From assembly GCF_011193355.1 (NCBI RefSeq), contig NZ_CP049780.1, positions 1,657,582 to 1,721,581 of the forward strand: a stretch of DNA of 64,000 bases. The letters run 5' to 3'. Shown here piece by piece: positions 25,497 to 34,168 of this stretch. Each line of letters begins with the position of its first letter. The first letter of the stretch is position 1. Under the pieces are notes generated by a model. It was given only the letters and a program-made list of their open reading frames with translations, did not search any database and had not been told where the DNA came from. The translations under genes and the position numbers were made by a program. Source of the stretch: Streptomyces sp. JB150 (GTDB lineage Bacteria > Actinomycetota > Actinomycetes > Streptomycetales > Streptomycetaceae).

Positions 25497-26428
25497 TTGG
25501 ACTCGCCTCCGAACTTGCTCAGCCGCAGATAGACGATCGAGCAGAAGAGCAGGATCACGAACGCGACCGTGGTCAGGGCCGACGCGTAGCCGAAGTCGTG
25601 GGACTCCACGCTGGTGTTGGCGATGTACAGCGGCAGGGTGGTGGTCTCGCCGGCCGGTCCGCCGCCGGTCAGGGTGTAGAGCAGGTCGACGTTGTTGAAC
25701 TCCCACACGGCGCGCAGCAGCGTGGACAGGACGATGGCGTCCTTCAGGTGGGGCAGGGTGATGTGCCAGAACTGCTTGAGGCGGCTCGCGCCGTCGACCT
25801 CGGCGGCCTCGTAGAGGTCCTTCGAGACGGACTGCAGGTCGGCGAGGATGAGGATGGCGAAGAAGGGCACGCCGCGCCACAGGTCGGCGACGACGGCCGC
25901 CGGGAAGACGGTCTCGGTGTCGGAGAGCCAGCTGGTGCCGTAGGAGCCGATGCCCACGTCGGCGAGGTAGCGGGTGATGCCGGTCTGGGAGTTGTAGAGC
26001 AGCACCCAGATCGCGGAGGTCAGCACGCCGGAGACGGCCCACGGGGAGAAGACGAGGGCACGTCCGAGGGCCCGGCCGACGAAGGTCTGGTTGACGATCA
26101 GGGCCAGCGCGAGACCGAACAGCAGCTGGAGTCCGACCTCGACGACGACCCACTTGGCGCTGAAGACGAGGGTGTCCCAGAAGATGGGGTCCTCGGTGAA
26201 GGCGTGGACGAAGTTGTCGAAGCCCGCGAAACCGTTCCGCCACGGCTTGGTGGGGTTGTATTCCTGCAGGCTGTAGTAGAAGACGCTGATCACCGGGTAG
26301 GCGATGAAGCCCAGCATCAGCAGGGCGGCCGGTGCGATCAGCAGGTACGGGAGCCTGCGCGGCGTGGCGGAGGCACGGCGCCGCCGGGGTGGCGCGGGCG
26401 GTTTCGCCACGGCTGCGGCTTGGGCCAT
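25493..26428 (-). CDS. Sugar ABC transporter permease (MalF type)
   Basis: A 311-residue permease and first gene of the import operon. Hydrophobic segments begin LPYLLIAPAALLMLGFIAYP. The EAA loop reads DLYEAAEVDGASRLKQFWHI, and the family sequence GPAGETTTLPLYIANT follows. The ATG at 26428 gives MAQAAAVAK; longer readings run into the operator region. A LacI-type palindrome lies 29-40 bases upstream of the start. Confidence 0.92.
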   Translation of the reverse strand: MAQAAAVAKPPAPPRRRRASATPRRLPYLLIAPAALLMLGFIAYPVISVFYYSLQEYNPTKPWRNGFAGFDNFVHAFTEDPIFWDTLVFSAKWVVVEVGLQLLFGLALALIVNQTFVGRALGRALVFSPWAVSGVLTSAIWVLLYNSQTGITRYLADVGIGSYGTSWLSDTETVFPAAVVADLWRGVPFFAILILADLQSVSKDLYEAAEVDGASRLKQFWHITLPHLKDAIVLSTLLRAVWEFNNVDLLYTLTGGGPAGETTTLPLYIANTSVESHDFGYASALTTVAFVILLFCSIVYLRLSKFGGESK

Positions 26429-26456
26429 GACTGTTCTCCGTTTCTCGGTTCTCGGT

Positions 26457-26468
26457 GAAGCGCTTTCC
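26457..26468. promoter_or_regulatory. LacI-type operator upstream of the import operon
   Basis: GAAGCGCTTTCC contains the palindrome AAGCGCTT with the central CG typical of LacI-family sites. It lies in the 88-base gap between the dehydratase gene stop and the MalF-type permease start, where the promoter should be. No LacI-family gene is in the window, so the regulator would be encoded elsewhere. Confidence 0.5.
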
Positions 26469-26516
26469 GATCGATGTTCGGCATCTCGGCCAATGAGGGC
26501 CGTGACCGGGTACTGC

Positions 26517-28241
26517 TCAGCCCGCGTACGGGTCCTGCACCTTGCCCGGCCGGGCGAGGAACTCGAAGTCGCAGCCGGTGTCCGCCTGGGTGATCTGCTC
26601 GTTGTAGAGCGCGCCGTAGCCGCGCTCGTCACGGGTGGGCGGCGGGGTCCACTCCGCCCTCCTGCGCGCCAGCTCGTCGTCGTCCACCTGGAGGTGGAGG
26701 GTGCGGGCCTCGACGTCGAGCGTGATGAGGTCGCCCGTGCGCACCAGCGCCAGCGGCCCGCCGACGTACGACTCCGGCGCCACGTGCAGCACGCACGCGC
26801 CGTAACTGGTGCCGCTCATCCGGGCGTCGGAGATCCGCACCATGTCCCGCACGCCCTGCTTCAGCAGGTGGTCGGGGATGGGCAGCATGCCGTACTCGGG
26901 CATGCCGGGGCCGCCCTTGGGGCCGGCGTTGCGCAGCACGAGCACGCTGTCGGCGGTGATGTTCAGCGCCGGGTCGTTGATGGTGCGCTGCATGGTCCGG
27001 TAGTCGTCGAAGACGACCGCGGGCCCGGTGTGCTTGAGCAGGTGGGGTTCGGCGGCGATGTGCTTGATGACCGCGCCGTCCGGGCAGAGGTTGCCGCGCA
27101 GCACCGCGACCCCGCCCTCGGGGGCCACCGGGTTGTCGCGGGGCCGGATGACGTCGTCGTTGTGCACCCGGGCGCCCGCGAGCTGCTCGCGCATCGTGTC
27201 GTACGACACCGTCGGGCGGTCCAGGTGGAGCAGGTCCGGGATGCGGGAGAGGAAGCCGGGCAGGCCGCCCGCGAAGTGGAAGTCCTCCATGAGGTAGGTC
27301 CGGCCGCCGGGGCGGACGTTGGCGAGGACCGGGACGGTGCGGGCGATGCGGTCGAAGTCGTCGAGGGTGAGCCTGACGCCCGCGCGGCCCGCCATGGCGA
27401 TCAGGTGGATGACGGCGTTGGTGGAGCCGCCGAGGCCGAGCACGGTGGTGACGGCGTCCTCGAAGGCCTCACGGGTGAGGATGTGGCCGATCCCGCGGTC
27501 CTTGTGGACCAGGTCGACGACGGTCATGCCCGCCTTCGCGGCCATCCGGTCGTGTCCGGAGTCGACGGCCGGGATGCTGGAGGCGCCCGGCACGGTCATG
27601 CCGAGGGCCTCGGCGGCGGCGGTCAGCGTGGAGGCGGTGCCCATCGTCATGCAGTGGCCGGGCGAGCGGGCCAGGCCGCTCTCCAGTTCCTGCATCTCGC
27701 AGTCGCCGATGAGGCCGGCGCGCTTGTCGTCCCAGTACTTCCACATGTCGGTGCCGGAGCCCAGGACCTCGTTGCGCCAGTGGCCGGGCAGCATGGGTCC
27801 GGCGGGCACGAACACGGCGGGCAGGCCGGCGCTCGCGGCGCCCATGAGGAGGGCGGGCGTGGACTTGTCGCAGCCGCCCATCAGCACCGCGCCGTCGACC
27901 GGGTAGGAGCGCAGCAGCTCCTCGGTCTCCATGGCGAGCAGGTTCCGGTACAGCATCGGGGTCGGCTTCTGGAAGGTCTCGCTGAGGGTGGAGACCGGGA
28001 ACTCCAGCGGGAAGCCGCCCGCCTGCCACACGCCCCGCTTGACCGCCTGGGCGCGGTCGCGCAGGTGGACGTGGCAGGGGTTGATGTCGGACCAGGTGTT
28101 GAGGATCGCGATGACCGGCTTGCCCAGGTGCTCCTCGGGCAGGTAGCCGAGCTGGCGGGTGCGGGCGCGGTGGCTGAAGGAGCGCAGTCCGTCGGTGCCG
28201 TACCACTGGTGGCTTCTGAGGTCCTCCGGGCGGCGCGTCAT
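26517..28241 (-). CDS. IlvD/Edd family dehydratase, probable L-arabinonate-type sugar-acid dehydratase
   Basis: 574 residues. Cysteines expected to hold the Fe-S cluster occur in WSDINPCHVH, VLMGGCDKSTPALLMGA and RSPGHCMTMGTAST. The protein is closer in length and motifs to the sugar-acid dehydratases (arabinonate/xylonate/galactonate type) than to branched-chain IlvD, whose N-terminus differs. It would dehydrate a pentonate or hexonate to a 2-keto-3-deoxy acid. ATG at 28241 overlaps the stop of the DapA-type gene, which likely takes the next step. The exact sugar is not proven by sequence alone. Confidence 0.82.
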   Translation of the reverse strand: MTRRPEDLRSHQWYGTDGLRSFSHRARTRQLGYLPEEHLGKPVIAILNTWSDINPCHVHLRDRAQAVKRGVWQAGGFPLEFPVSTLSETFQKPTPMLYRNLLAMETEELLRSYPVDGAVLMGGCDKSTPALLMGAASAGLPAVFVPAGPMLPGHWRNEVLGSGTDMWKYWDDKRAGLIGDCEMQELESGLARSPGHCMTMGTASTLTAAAEALGMTVPGASSIPAVDSGHDRMAAKAGMTVVDLVHKDRGIGHILTREAFEDAVTTVLGLGGSTNAVIHLIAMAGRAGVRLTLDDFDRIARTVPVLANVRPGGRTYLMEDFHFAGGLPGFLSRIPDLLHLDRPTVSYDTMREQLAGARVHNDDVIRPRDNPVAPEGGVAVLRGNLCPDGAVIKHIAAEPHLLKHTGPAVVFDDYRTMQRTINDPALNITADSVLVLRNAGPKGGPGMPEYGMLPIPDHLLKQGVRDMVRISDARMSGTSYGACVLHVAPESYVGGPLALVRTGDLITLDVEARTLHLQVDDDELARRRAEWTPPPTRDERGYGALYNEQITQADTGCDFEFLARPGKVQDPYAG

Positions 28242-29146
28242 ATGGACCACCCGGCGGCGATGGCGGCGACCTCGGCCCGCTCGTGCTCCGGCAGCGGCTT
28301 GCTCGGCGGGCGCACCTCGCGGCGGCACAGGCCGAGCGAGGCGAGGGCCTCCTTGACGACGGTGACGTTGTTGGCGGAGCCGTTCGCGGCGCGCAGTTCC
28401 TCGAAGCGGCGGATCTGCTCCCAGACCTTCATCGCGGCCGGGTAGTCGCCGGACCGCAGCGCCTCGATCATGTTCAGCGAGACGGCCGGGGAGACGTTGA
28501 CCAGCCCGGAGGTGAAGCCGGTGGCGCCCGCGGAGAAGTAGGAGGGCGCGTACGGCTCGGCGAGCCCGGCCACCCACACGAACCGGTCCAGGCCCGCGTC
28601 GCGGGCGAACGCGGCGAACCGGGCGGCGTCCGGGACGGCGTACTTGACGCCGATCACGTTCGGGCAGGCGTCGGCCAGCTCGGCCAGCCGGTCGCCGTGC
28701 AGCTGCGCGTTGCGGATGTACGGCACCACGCCCAGCTCGGGCACGGCCTCGGCGATCGCCCGGTGGTAGTCGACCCAGCCGCTCTGCGAGACGTACGGGT
28801 GGACCGGCTGGTGGACCATCACCATCTGGGCGCCGTGCTCGCGGGCGTGCCGGGCGGAGGCGATGGCGGTGGGCACGTCGTGGCCGACACCGACGAGGAC
28901 CGCCCCGCGGTCGCCGGCCTCGTCGATGGTGATCTCGGTGACGAGCTGCCGCTCGGGCGGCGTCAGGGCGTAGAACTCCCCGGTGTTGCCGTTGGGGGTG
29001 AGGGTGGTGATGCCCCCGTCGAGCAGACGACGCAGCAGGGCCCGGTGGGTGTCCTGGTCGACGGAGCCGTCCTCGGCGAAGGGTGTCACCGGGATCGCGA
29101 CCACGTCGGCCAGGGCCGCCCGCTGGGTCTCGAACGTCGTTGTCAT
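28238..29146 (-). CDS. DapA-family lyase/dehydratase for a 2-keto-3-deoxy sugar acid
   Basis: A 302-residue TIM-barrel class I lyase. The Schiff-base lysine lies in VIGVKYAVPD, the family serine/threonine loop is PNGNTGEFYAL, and the tyrosine is in VVPYIRNAQL. The motif set differs from the true dapA at 50.8 kb (NGTTGES), which fits a catabolic keto-acid substrate. Given the adjacent IlvD/Edd enzyme, dehydration of 2-keto-3-deoxy-pentonate to alpha-ketoglutarate semialdehyde, or aldol cleavage, are both possible. Four-base overlaps with both neighbours show a tight operon. Confidence 0.8.
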   Translation of the reverse strand: MTTTFETQRAALADVVAIPVTPFAEDGSVDQDTHRALLRRLLDGGITTLTPNGNTGEFYALTPPERQLVTEITIDEAGDRGAVLVGVGHDVPTAIASARHAREHGAQMVMVHQPVHPYVSQSGWVDYHRAIAEAVPELGVVPYIRNAQLHGDRLAELADACPNVIGVKYAVPDAARFAAFARDAGLDRFVWVAGLAEPYAPSYFSAGATGFTSGLVNVSPAVSLNMIEALRSGDYPAAMKVWEQIRRFEELRAANGSANNVTVVKEALASLGLCRREVRPPSKPLPEHERAEVAAIAAGWSI

Positions 29147-29811
29147 GCCTGACCGTCCTCTCCCTGGACCTCGCCCGGTACGTCGGGGAAGGCCCGCTCG
29201 ACGAAGGACGCGATGTGGGCGTGGAGGGCGCGCGCCGCGCCGTCGGCGTCGCCGGCGAGGGCGAGCCGCAGGATCTCGCGGTGCTCACTGGCCTCCCGTT
29301 CCCAGGAGGGGTCGGCGGCCCAGGCCACGGCGGACACGAGGGCCGCCTGGTCGCGGACCTCGTCCAGCATCCGGCCGAGCAGCGGGTTGCCGCACGGCAC
29401 GTACAGGGCGCGGTGGAACTCCCGGTTGGCGAGCGACCGTTCCGCGGTGTCCGTGGCGCCGTCCGCCCGGGTCAGCGCCTCGCGGGCGGTGTCCAGGGAG
29501 GCGCCGCGGCGCACGGTGCGGCGCAGCGCCTCGGGCTCCAGGAGCAGCCGCACGTCGTAGACCTCGCGCGCCATGTCCGCGTCGACCATGCGCACCGTGA
29601 CGCCCTTGTACTGGTTCATCACCACCAGTCCGGTGCCGGCCAGGGTCTTCAGCGCCTCGCGCACCGGGGTCTTGGAGACCCCGAACTGCGCGGCCAGCTC
29701 GGTCTCGACCAGGGCCTGACCCGGTGTCAGCTGTCCGGTGAGGATGCGGTGTTTGATTCCCTCCAGCACGTATTGCGTGCGGGAGGGGATCGGCGTGGGC
29801 ACAGAGGTCAT
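29143..29811 (-). CDS. GntR family regulator, FadR/FCD subgroup
   Basis: 222 residues with an N-terminal winged HTH (VLEGIKHRILTGQLTPGQAL followed by LAAQFGVSKTPVREALKTLA) and a C-terminal FCD helical domain with the metal-binding type motif NREFHRALYVPCGN and later SEHREILRLAL. It heads the operon with the DapA-type and IlvD/Edd enzymes (ATGA overlap), so it probably senses a sugar acid or keto acid from that route and represses its own operon. Palindromes lie just upstream of its start. Confidence 0.88.
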   Translation of the reverse strand: MTSVPTPIPSRTQYVLEGIKHRILTGQLTPGQALVETELAAQFGVSKTPVREALKTLAGTGLVVMNQYKGVTVRMVDADMAREVYDVRLLLEPEALRRTVRRGASLDTAREALTRADGATDTAERSLANREFHRALYVPCGNPLLGRMLDEVRDQAALVSAVAWAADPSWEREASEHREILRLALAGDADGAARALHAHIASFVERAFPDVPGEVQGEDGQA

Positions 29812-29841
29812 GCGCGCCTCTCGGATATCGCGTATCGCGTC

Positions 29842-29864
29842 TCATATATGACGTACGAAGTACG
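29842..29864. promoter_or_regulatory. Probable GntR operator pair
   Basis: Two palindromes lie side by side 31-53 bases before the gntR start: TCATATATGA (29842-29851, perfect) and CGTACGAAGTACG (29852-29864, arms CGTAC/GTACG). They sit in the only AT-rich patch of this region, where the promoter should be. Autoregulation is inferred. Confidence 0.5.
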
Positions 29865-30249
29865 ACGCGTTGAAGCTAGGGGCGCCCCTGTGTTTCGTCA
29901 ATGCTTCTGACAAAGGAAGTTGAGGTTGCCTCCGGTGGGATGGGCGGCACCTACCCGCGCGGTACGGGTCCCTCGGGGTCAGGTGCACTCGTTCGCCTTC
30001 GCGATGCGCGCCGACGCCGGCCTCGCGCAGGAAGAGGCCGGCGCCGCACGCGGATTCGGTGCGGGCGGGGGCAGGGACCGCCGTCACCGGAGCGGGCGAG
30101 AACATGCGAGATCCGCGAGATCAGGATCGCGCTCAGCCGCGCCGGGTCCGTGTGCCACCGCAACTGCGCGAAGGTGCCGGCACCGGTGGCCGGCGACCGG
30201 CCGCGCGGTTGACGGCGGCCGGTCGCCGGAGAGCGGAGCGGTACCCGCC
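29865..30249. other. Gap between gntR and the isomerase-like gene
   Basis: Beyond the operator nothing firm is seen. On the minus strand about 30110-30190 encodes GAGTFAQLRWHTDPARLSAI and ILISRISHVLARSG, which look protein-like. That frame has no start of its own and reads on into the antisense of the flanking gene, so it could be a decayed C-terminus or chance. Confidence 0.4.
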
Positions 30250-30843
30250 TCACGGCCTCCAGGCCGGGTCCCGTCCGCTCAGTCCGACCGCGCGGTCGAG
30301 CAGGGGCGCGGACTCGGGGACGTCGACGACGGGGCCGAAGATGTCGTCCCGGCCGGGGTCGTCCACGGACTCGGTGAGGAAGGCGTGGCAGGCCTGGAGA
30401 GCGGCGGGGTCGGGGGCGTAGTCCTGGCCGGTCGCGCGGGCCAGGTCCCAGCCGTGGATCACCAGCTCGTCGACGGCGACGAGGCCCGCCACCGCGCCGG
30501 GCAGGTCCGCTCCCCCGGCGCGGGTCGTACCGCTCCAGGCGGCCGGGTCCCGCCATGCCCCGGCGAGTTCGCCGAGCACCGCGGGGAGCCGGGTGCGCCA
30601 GTCTGGTTCCAGGACGGGCAGCCCGGCGTCCGGGCTGGTGTCGGTCGTGACGCCCAGGTGCTTGCGGCCCGCGTCGCGGAAGGCGACGGCAAGCTTGCTC
30701 AGGTGGGCGAGCAGGTCGCCCACGGTGTACTTCGGGCACGGTGTGGGGTCCGCCAGCTGTCCGTCGCGGACGACGCCGGCGAGGCGGGCCACGAGCGCCG
30801 TCTGGGGGCCGAGATCGAGGGTCGGGCGGGTCGGTCCGGTCAT
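30250..30843 (-). CDS. TIGR03086-type protein (mycothiol-dependent maleylpyruvate isomerase N-terminal-like fold)
   Basis: 197 residues of the DinB-like four-helix fold. The family signature is DELVIHGWDLARATGQ, with an earlier CPKYTVGDLLAHLSKLAV, the helix that usually supplies a metal-binding histidine. Such actinobacterial proteins are predicted to bind a metal and use mycothiol, but their reactions are mostly unknown. GGAGGAG precedes the ATG at ideal spacing. It is a single gene with no clear link to its neighbours. Confidence 0.8.
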   Translation of the reverse strand: MTGPTRPTLDLGPQTALVARLAGVVRDGQLADPTPCPKYTVGDLLAHLSKLAVAFRDAGRKHLGVTTDTSPDAGLPVLEPDWRTRLPAVLGELAGAWRDPAAWSGTTRAGGADLPGAVAGLVAVDELVIHGWDLARATGQDYAPDPAALQACHAFLTESVDDPGRDDIFGPVVDVPESAPLLDRAVGLSGRDPAWRP

Positions 30844-30998
30844 GCGCTGCTCCTCCGGGAGGGGTCCTGGAAGGTGGACCGGCGGCGACGGCGGAACTCA
30901 TCGGCCGCCCGGTGCCCTCGTCCGCCCGGTGCCCGTTCCCGTGACGGCACCGCCACCGGCACCCGCACGGGAACGGGCACCGGCCCGCGCGGCGGCGC

Positions 30999-32693
30999 TC
31001 AGCCGATGCCGACCCTCCGGTACGCGTCGTCCACGGCGTCCAGCGTGGCCGTCCGCGCGGCCTCGCTCCCGGCCAGGTAGGTCTGGGTGACGTCGCGCAG
31101 CGCCTGCCTCATGTCGGCGAAGCCGGACTGCTTCAGCAGGCGGACGAGGGCGAGGTAGATCAGCAGGGCCCATTCCCCGACCTGCAGCACGGGATTGCCT
31201 CCCTCGTCGGCCGAGGTGAGAAGGTGGTGCATCGCCTTGTTGTGGATGTTGCTGTTGGTGTGGACACCGCCGTTGTCCCGCCGGGTGACCAGGTAGTCCC
31301 GCATGTGGGCGGGGTCACCGGTCCGGGAGGGGTCGCTCATGTCCCGCAGCGGCAGCTCCCCGCTGCCCAGCCCCGCGCCCAGTTCCCAGCTCCACGTACG
31401 CACGTCGTCCCGGTCGGGCGCCTGGTACCAGTTGGCGATGATGACGCCCATGGTGTCGGCCAGCGACTCGTTCAGCGCTCCGGACTGGTCCTGATAGAGG
31501 AGGTCGCAGGAGTGCTCGATCACCCCGTGGGTCAGCTCGTGCGCGATGATGTCGAGGTGGCGGGCGAGGCTGACCAGCCGGGTGCCGTCGGACATCTGGC
31601 CGTACCACATCCGCCCGTTCCACCAGACGGCGTTGACCCACTCCGGCCCCGGCCCGTCCTGCAGGTAGACGCAGTTCACGGTGGAGACGAGCGCCATGTC
31701 GGCGTCGTCGATGCCGTCGCGGTACAGCTCGTCGCGGTAGAAGCTCTCCACCCGCTCCGCGTTGACGTGGGCCGAGATCCCGGCCCGGTGCGCCGCGCCG
31801 AAGTCCGCCTGCGCCGACCCGATCGCCGTGGCCGGCAGCCGGGTCTGCGCGAGGTCGGCGAATCCGAGGTCGTAGGTGGCGATGTCCCGCCACCTGTCGT
31901 GGAGGAGGTAGGAGCCGTCCTGCCGGCTGCCCCGGAACCGGTGGCGGACGTCGATCTCGTCCGCGCCCTCCAGCCGGGTGGGCACCGCGGCCGTCGGTGT
32001 CATCCCGTACGACTGGAGGATCTCGCCGGAGGACGCGTCGACGAGGTAGCCGGTGAGCGGGAAGTCGTCGCGCGGGGACCGGCCCAGACCGTGGCCGCGC
32101 AGACCGCCGCGGCGCGTCTCGGGGAGCTGGGCCGGCACGCCGCGCAGGTGCCAGGCGAGGTGCCAGCGGTCGTCCCGGCTGACGTACGCCAGTGACGGCG
32201 GCGGCAGTTCCTCCGCGGTGACCGCGCTCCCGGTCGCCTCCTTGACCCGCTCCAGTGCTTCCGTTCCGGTCAGTTCCGGCACGGTACCGACGTCGGTCAC
32301 CTCGCCGAGCCGGCAGTCCATCGAGACGAGCTGGTTGTCCTCGTCGACCTCGACGAGGGCTTCGGCGCCGAAGACGGGGATCTCCTTGCGGGTCTGCTCG
32401 AAGCGGACCAGGGTCGTGCCGGTGCCGGCCTGGTGGCGCGTGCCGCGCAGCGCGAGGTCCGGGACCTTCTCGGGCCGGTCCTCGCGGACGGCCGCGCGCA
32501 GTCCGGGCGCGTCCTCCTGGACGAGTTTCTCCTCCAGGTAGAAACGGGCCGCGGACTCCGGCGAGTTGAACGCTTCGAAGCCGTCCGGCGTCTCCGTTGC
32601 CTCCAGCGCCCGGACCTCCGCCGGTCCGAGATGCGCGCCGCGCGCCTGCGGGTCCTCCGCCGTGTGGTAGCGGAAGCGTTCGAGCTGTGACAT
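30999..32693 (-). CDS. M4 (thermolysin-like) zinc metallopeptidase without signal peptide
   Basis: 564 residues. A fungalysin/thermolysin propeptide-like region (around 90-170, with TRKEIPVFGAEALVEVDEDN) precedes the peptidase domain. The zinc motif is H385-E-L-T-H389 with catalytic E386; the third ligand is E409 in GALNESLADTMG; the proton-donor histidine is in DNGGVHTNSNIHNKAMHHL. The N-terminus MSQLERFRYHTAEDPQARGA is charged and has no signal or membrane segment, unlike most M4 enzymes. No upstream in-frame start would add one before the 308-base gap. It may act in the cytosol or leave by a non-classical route. Confidence 0.88.
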   Translation of the reverse strand: MSQLERFRYHTAEDPQARGAHLGPAEVRALEATETPDGFEAFNSPESAARFYLEEKLVQEDAPGLRAAVREDRPEKVPDLALRGTRHQAGTGTTLVRFEQTRKEIPVFGAEALVEVDEDNQLVSMDCRLGEVTDVGTVPELTGTEALERVKEATGSAVTAEELPPPSLAYVSRDDRWHLAWHLRGVPAQLPETRRGGLRGHGLGRSPRDDFPLTGYLVDASSGEILQSYGMTPTAAVPTRLEGADEIDVRHRFRGSRQDGSYLLHDRWRDIATYDLGFADLAQTRLPATAIGSAQADFGAAHRAGISAHVNAERVESFYRDELYRDGIDDADMALVSTVNCVYLQDGPGPEWVNAVWWNGRMWYGQMSDGTRLVSLARHLDIIAHELTHGVIEHSCDLLYQDQSGALNESLADTMGVIIANWYQAPDRDDVRTWSWELGAGLGSGELPLRDMSDPSRTGDPAHMRDYLVTRRDNGGVHTNSNIHNKAMHHLLTSADEGGNPVLQVGEWALLIYLALVRLLKQSGFADMRQALRDVTQTYLAGSEAARTATLDAVDDAYRRVGIG

Positions 32694-33001
32694 GGCCGTA
32701 CCCTCTCGTCGCATGCCCCCGCGTCCCCCCGCGTCGTTCGTCGCGTCCCCTCCGCGGCCGGCCATGTCCTCGCGCGCGTGTGCCCCTCTTCGATCGTCAC
32801 GCGGGGTAGCGGGCGCTGCAACCGGGCTGGTGATCGCCGGCGATCGGCAGGTCAGCAGTGATCGGCAGTGATCGGCTGCGGCCCGCCGGCGGTCCGCAGC
32901 ACGGCGGCGGTCCGCAGCACGGCGGGGAGGGCGTCCCGGCGCCCGGTGCGGCCTCGGCCGGTGGGTGCGTGGCCGAGCCGAGGACGTGCACCGGGCATGG
33001 G
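32694..33001. other. Gap with short direct repeats upstream of the M4 peptidase gene
   Basis: No gene is seen. AGTGATCGGC occurs twice in tandem near 32857-32876, and GCGGTCCGCAGCACGGCG is duplicated at about 32889-32925. A promoter for the minus-strand M4 gene must lie here or just upstream of 32693, where a GAGAGGG ribosome site is visible, but I cannot place it. Confidence 0.4.
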
Positions 33002-34168
33002 TCACACCCGCGCGAGCGCCGACCGCACCGCCGCCAGGTCCCCGTCCGAGGCCAGCCCCGCGTGGTACAGCCGCAGTTCCGTCGCGCCGAGGTCGCGGGC
33101 GCGGGCGGCGTCCGCGGCGAGGGTGGCGGGGCTGCCGCCCATTCCGGAGACGACCGTGAAGTTGGCGGCGAGGACGGCGTCCGCGCGGTGCTGTTCCGCG
33201 AAGGGGGTGAGCAGGCCGGGGCCGCCCGTGCAGGGGACGACGACGCCGTCCGCGACGGACAGGATGTGCGCGGGGTCGACGCCCGCGTTGGCGCCGCAGT
33301 GGTAGGAGACCGGGTCGGCGTGCAGGAGGACCTGGAAGCCGTCGGGGGCCTCCGCGCGGACCGCGGCCACGGCCGCCTCCTGGAGGGTGCGGGCGGTCTC
33401 GTCGCGCCACGCGCGCGTGGCGTTCGCGGTGGTGTCGCCGAGCAGCTTCTCCACCGCGGCCCAGCCGCCGTCGGAGGGCGCCCCCTGCCACAGCGGCTCC
33501 AGGGCGGCGCGGACGGCGGCGGCCAGGTCGTCGGGGTCGAGGCCGTGGGCGGCGTAGCCCGCGCGGCAGTCGGGGCAGAAGCACAGCGACATCAGGTACT
33601 GGCCGGCGTCGCCCAGGCCGACCCCGCCGGTCTTGTCGTGGGCGTGCAGGTGGGCGAGGCCGTACCAGCCGAGGGACTCCAGTTCGGTGCCGCGTGCCCC
33701 GGGCCGTACGGCGGCCTCGGCGGCCAGGTCGACGAGGTACGCGCGCGTGGCGGGCCGCGCCACGCACGGCGCCCACGGGTAGCGGTCGCCGTAGGCGTTG
33801 ACGACCGAGGTGTCCGGGTGCTCGGCGCCCAGGCGGGAGTTGTGGGCGAGGACGACCCAGGTGTGCGTCTCCAGGCCGGCGTCGGCGAGCGCGGCGGCGG
33901 CCTCTCCGTACGCGTCCGCCTCGGGTGCCCAGGCGCCGGCCGGGTAGGGGCGCAGGGTGCGGCCCTCCCAGCGGGCGCCGAGGGGGTAGAGCACGGCGGC
34001 GTGTTCGGCGGTGACGATGCGGCGGGCGGGGTGGCGGGGGGTCAGCGCGCGGGTGGAGTGGTAGGCGGAGGCCAGCGTCACCTGGCGTATGCCCAGGTCC
34101 GCGAGGCGCGCCGGGGCGGCGGGGTCCCCGTTGACGTCCCAGGGGTAGACGAATGCCGATGCCTTCAC
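33002..34168 (-). CDS. Uncharacterised protein in the kdgD operon
   Basis: A 388-residue cytosolic protein of unknown function. The pattern VYPWDVNGDP, ASAYHSTRALTPRHPARRIV, GLETHTWVVLAHNS and CFCPDCRAGYAAHG (a CxCxxC cluster that might bind a metal) suggests a TIM-barrel sugar-active fold, perhaps a glycosidase-like protein; such proteins are often labelled alanine-rich. GTG at 34168 overlaps the kdgD stop (GTGA), so it is cotranslated with the uronate-pathway enzyme. This supports a role in uronate metabolism but shows no reaction. Confidence 0.65.
   Translation of the reverse strand: MKASAFVYPWDVNGDPAAPARLADLGIRQVTLASAYHSTRALTPRHPARRIVTAEHAAVLYPLGARWEGRTLRPYPAGAWAPEADAYGEAAAALADAGLETHTWVVLAHNSRLGAEHPDTSVVNAYGDRYPWAPCVARPATRAYLVDLAAEAAVRPGARGTELESLGWYGLAHLHAHDKTGGVGLGDAGQYLMSLCFCPDCRAGYAAHGLDPDDLAAAVRAALEPLWQGAPSDGGWAAVEKLLGDTTANATRAWRDETARTLQEAAVAAVRAEAPDGFQVLLHADPVSYHCGANAGVDPAHILSVADGVVVPCTGGPGLLTPFAEQHRADAVLAANFTVVSGMGGSPATLAADAARARDLGATELRLYHAGLASDGDLAAVRSALARV

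Noticed and set aside
28238..29146. A second dapA for lysine synthesis
   Set aside because: Motif PNGNTGEF in place of NGTTGES and its operon with an IlvD/Edd dehydratase and GntR regulator point to sugar-acid catabolism.
29951..30212. Protein-like minus-strand segment with AQLRWHTDPARLSAILIS
   Set aside because: No start codon with a ribosome site belongs to it, and the frame runs as antisense of the flanking gene; possible remnant only.
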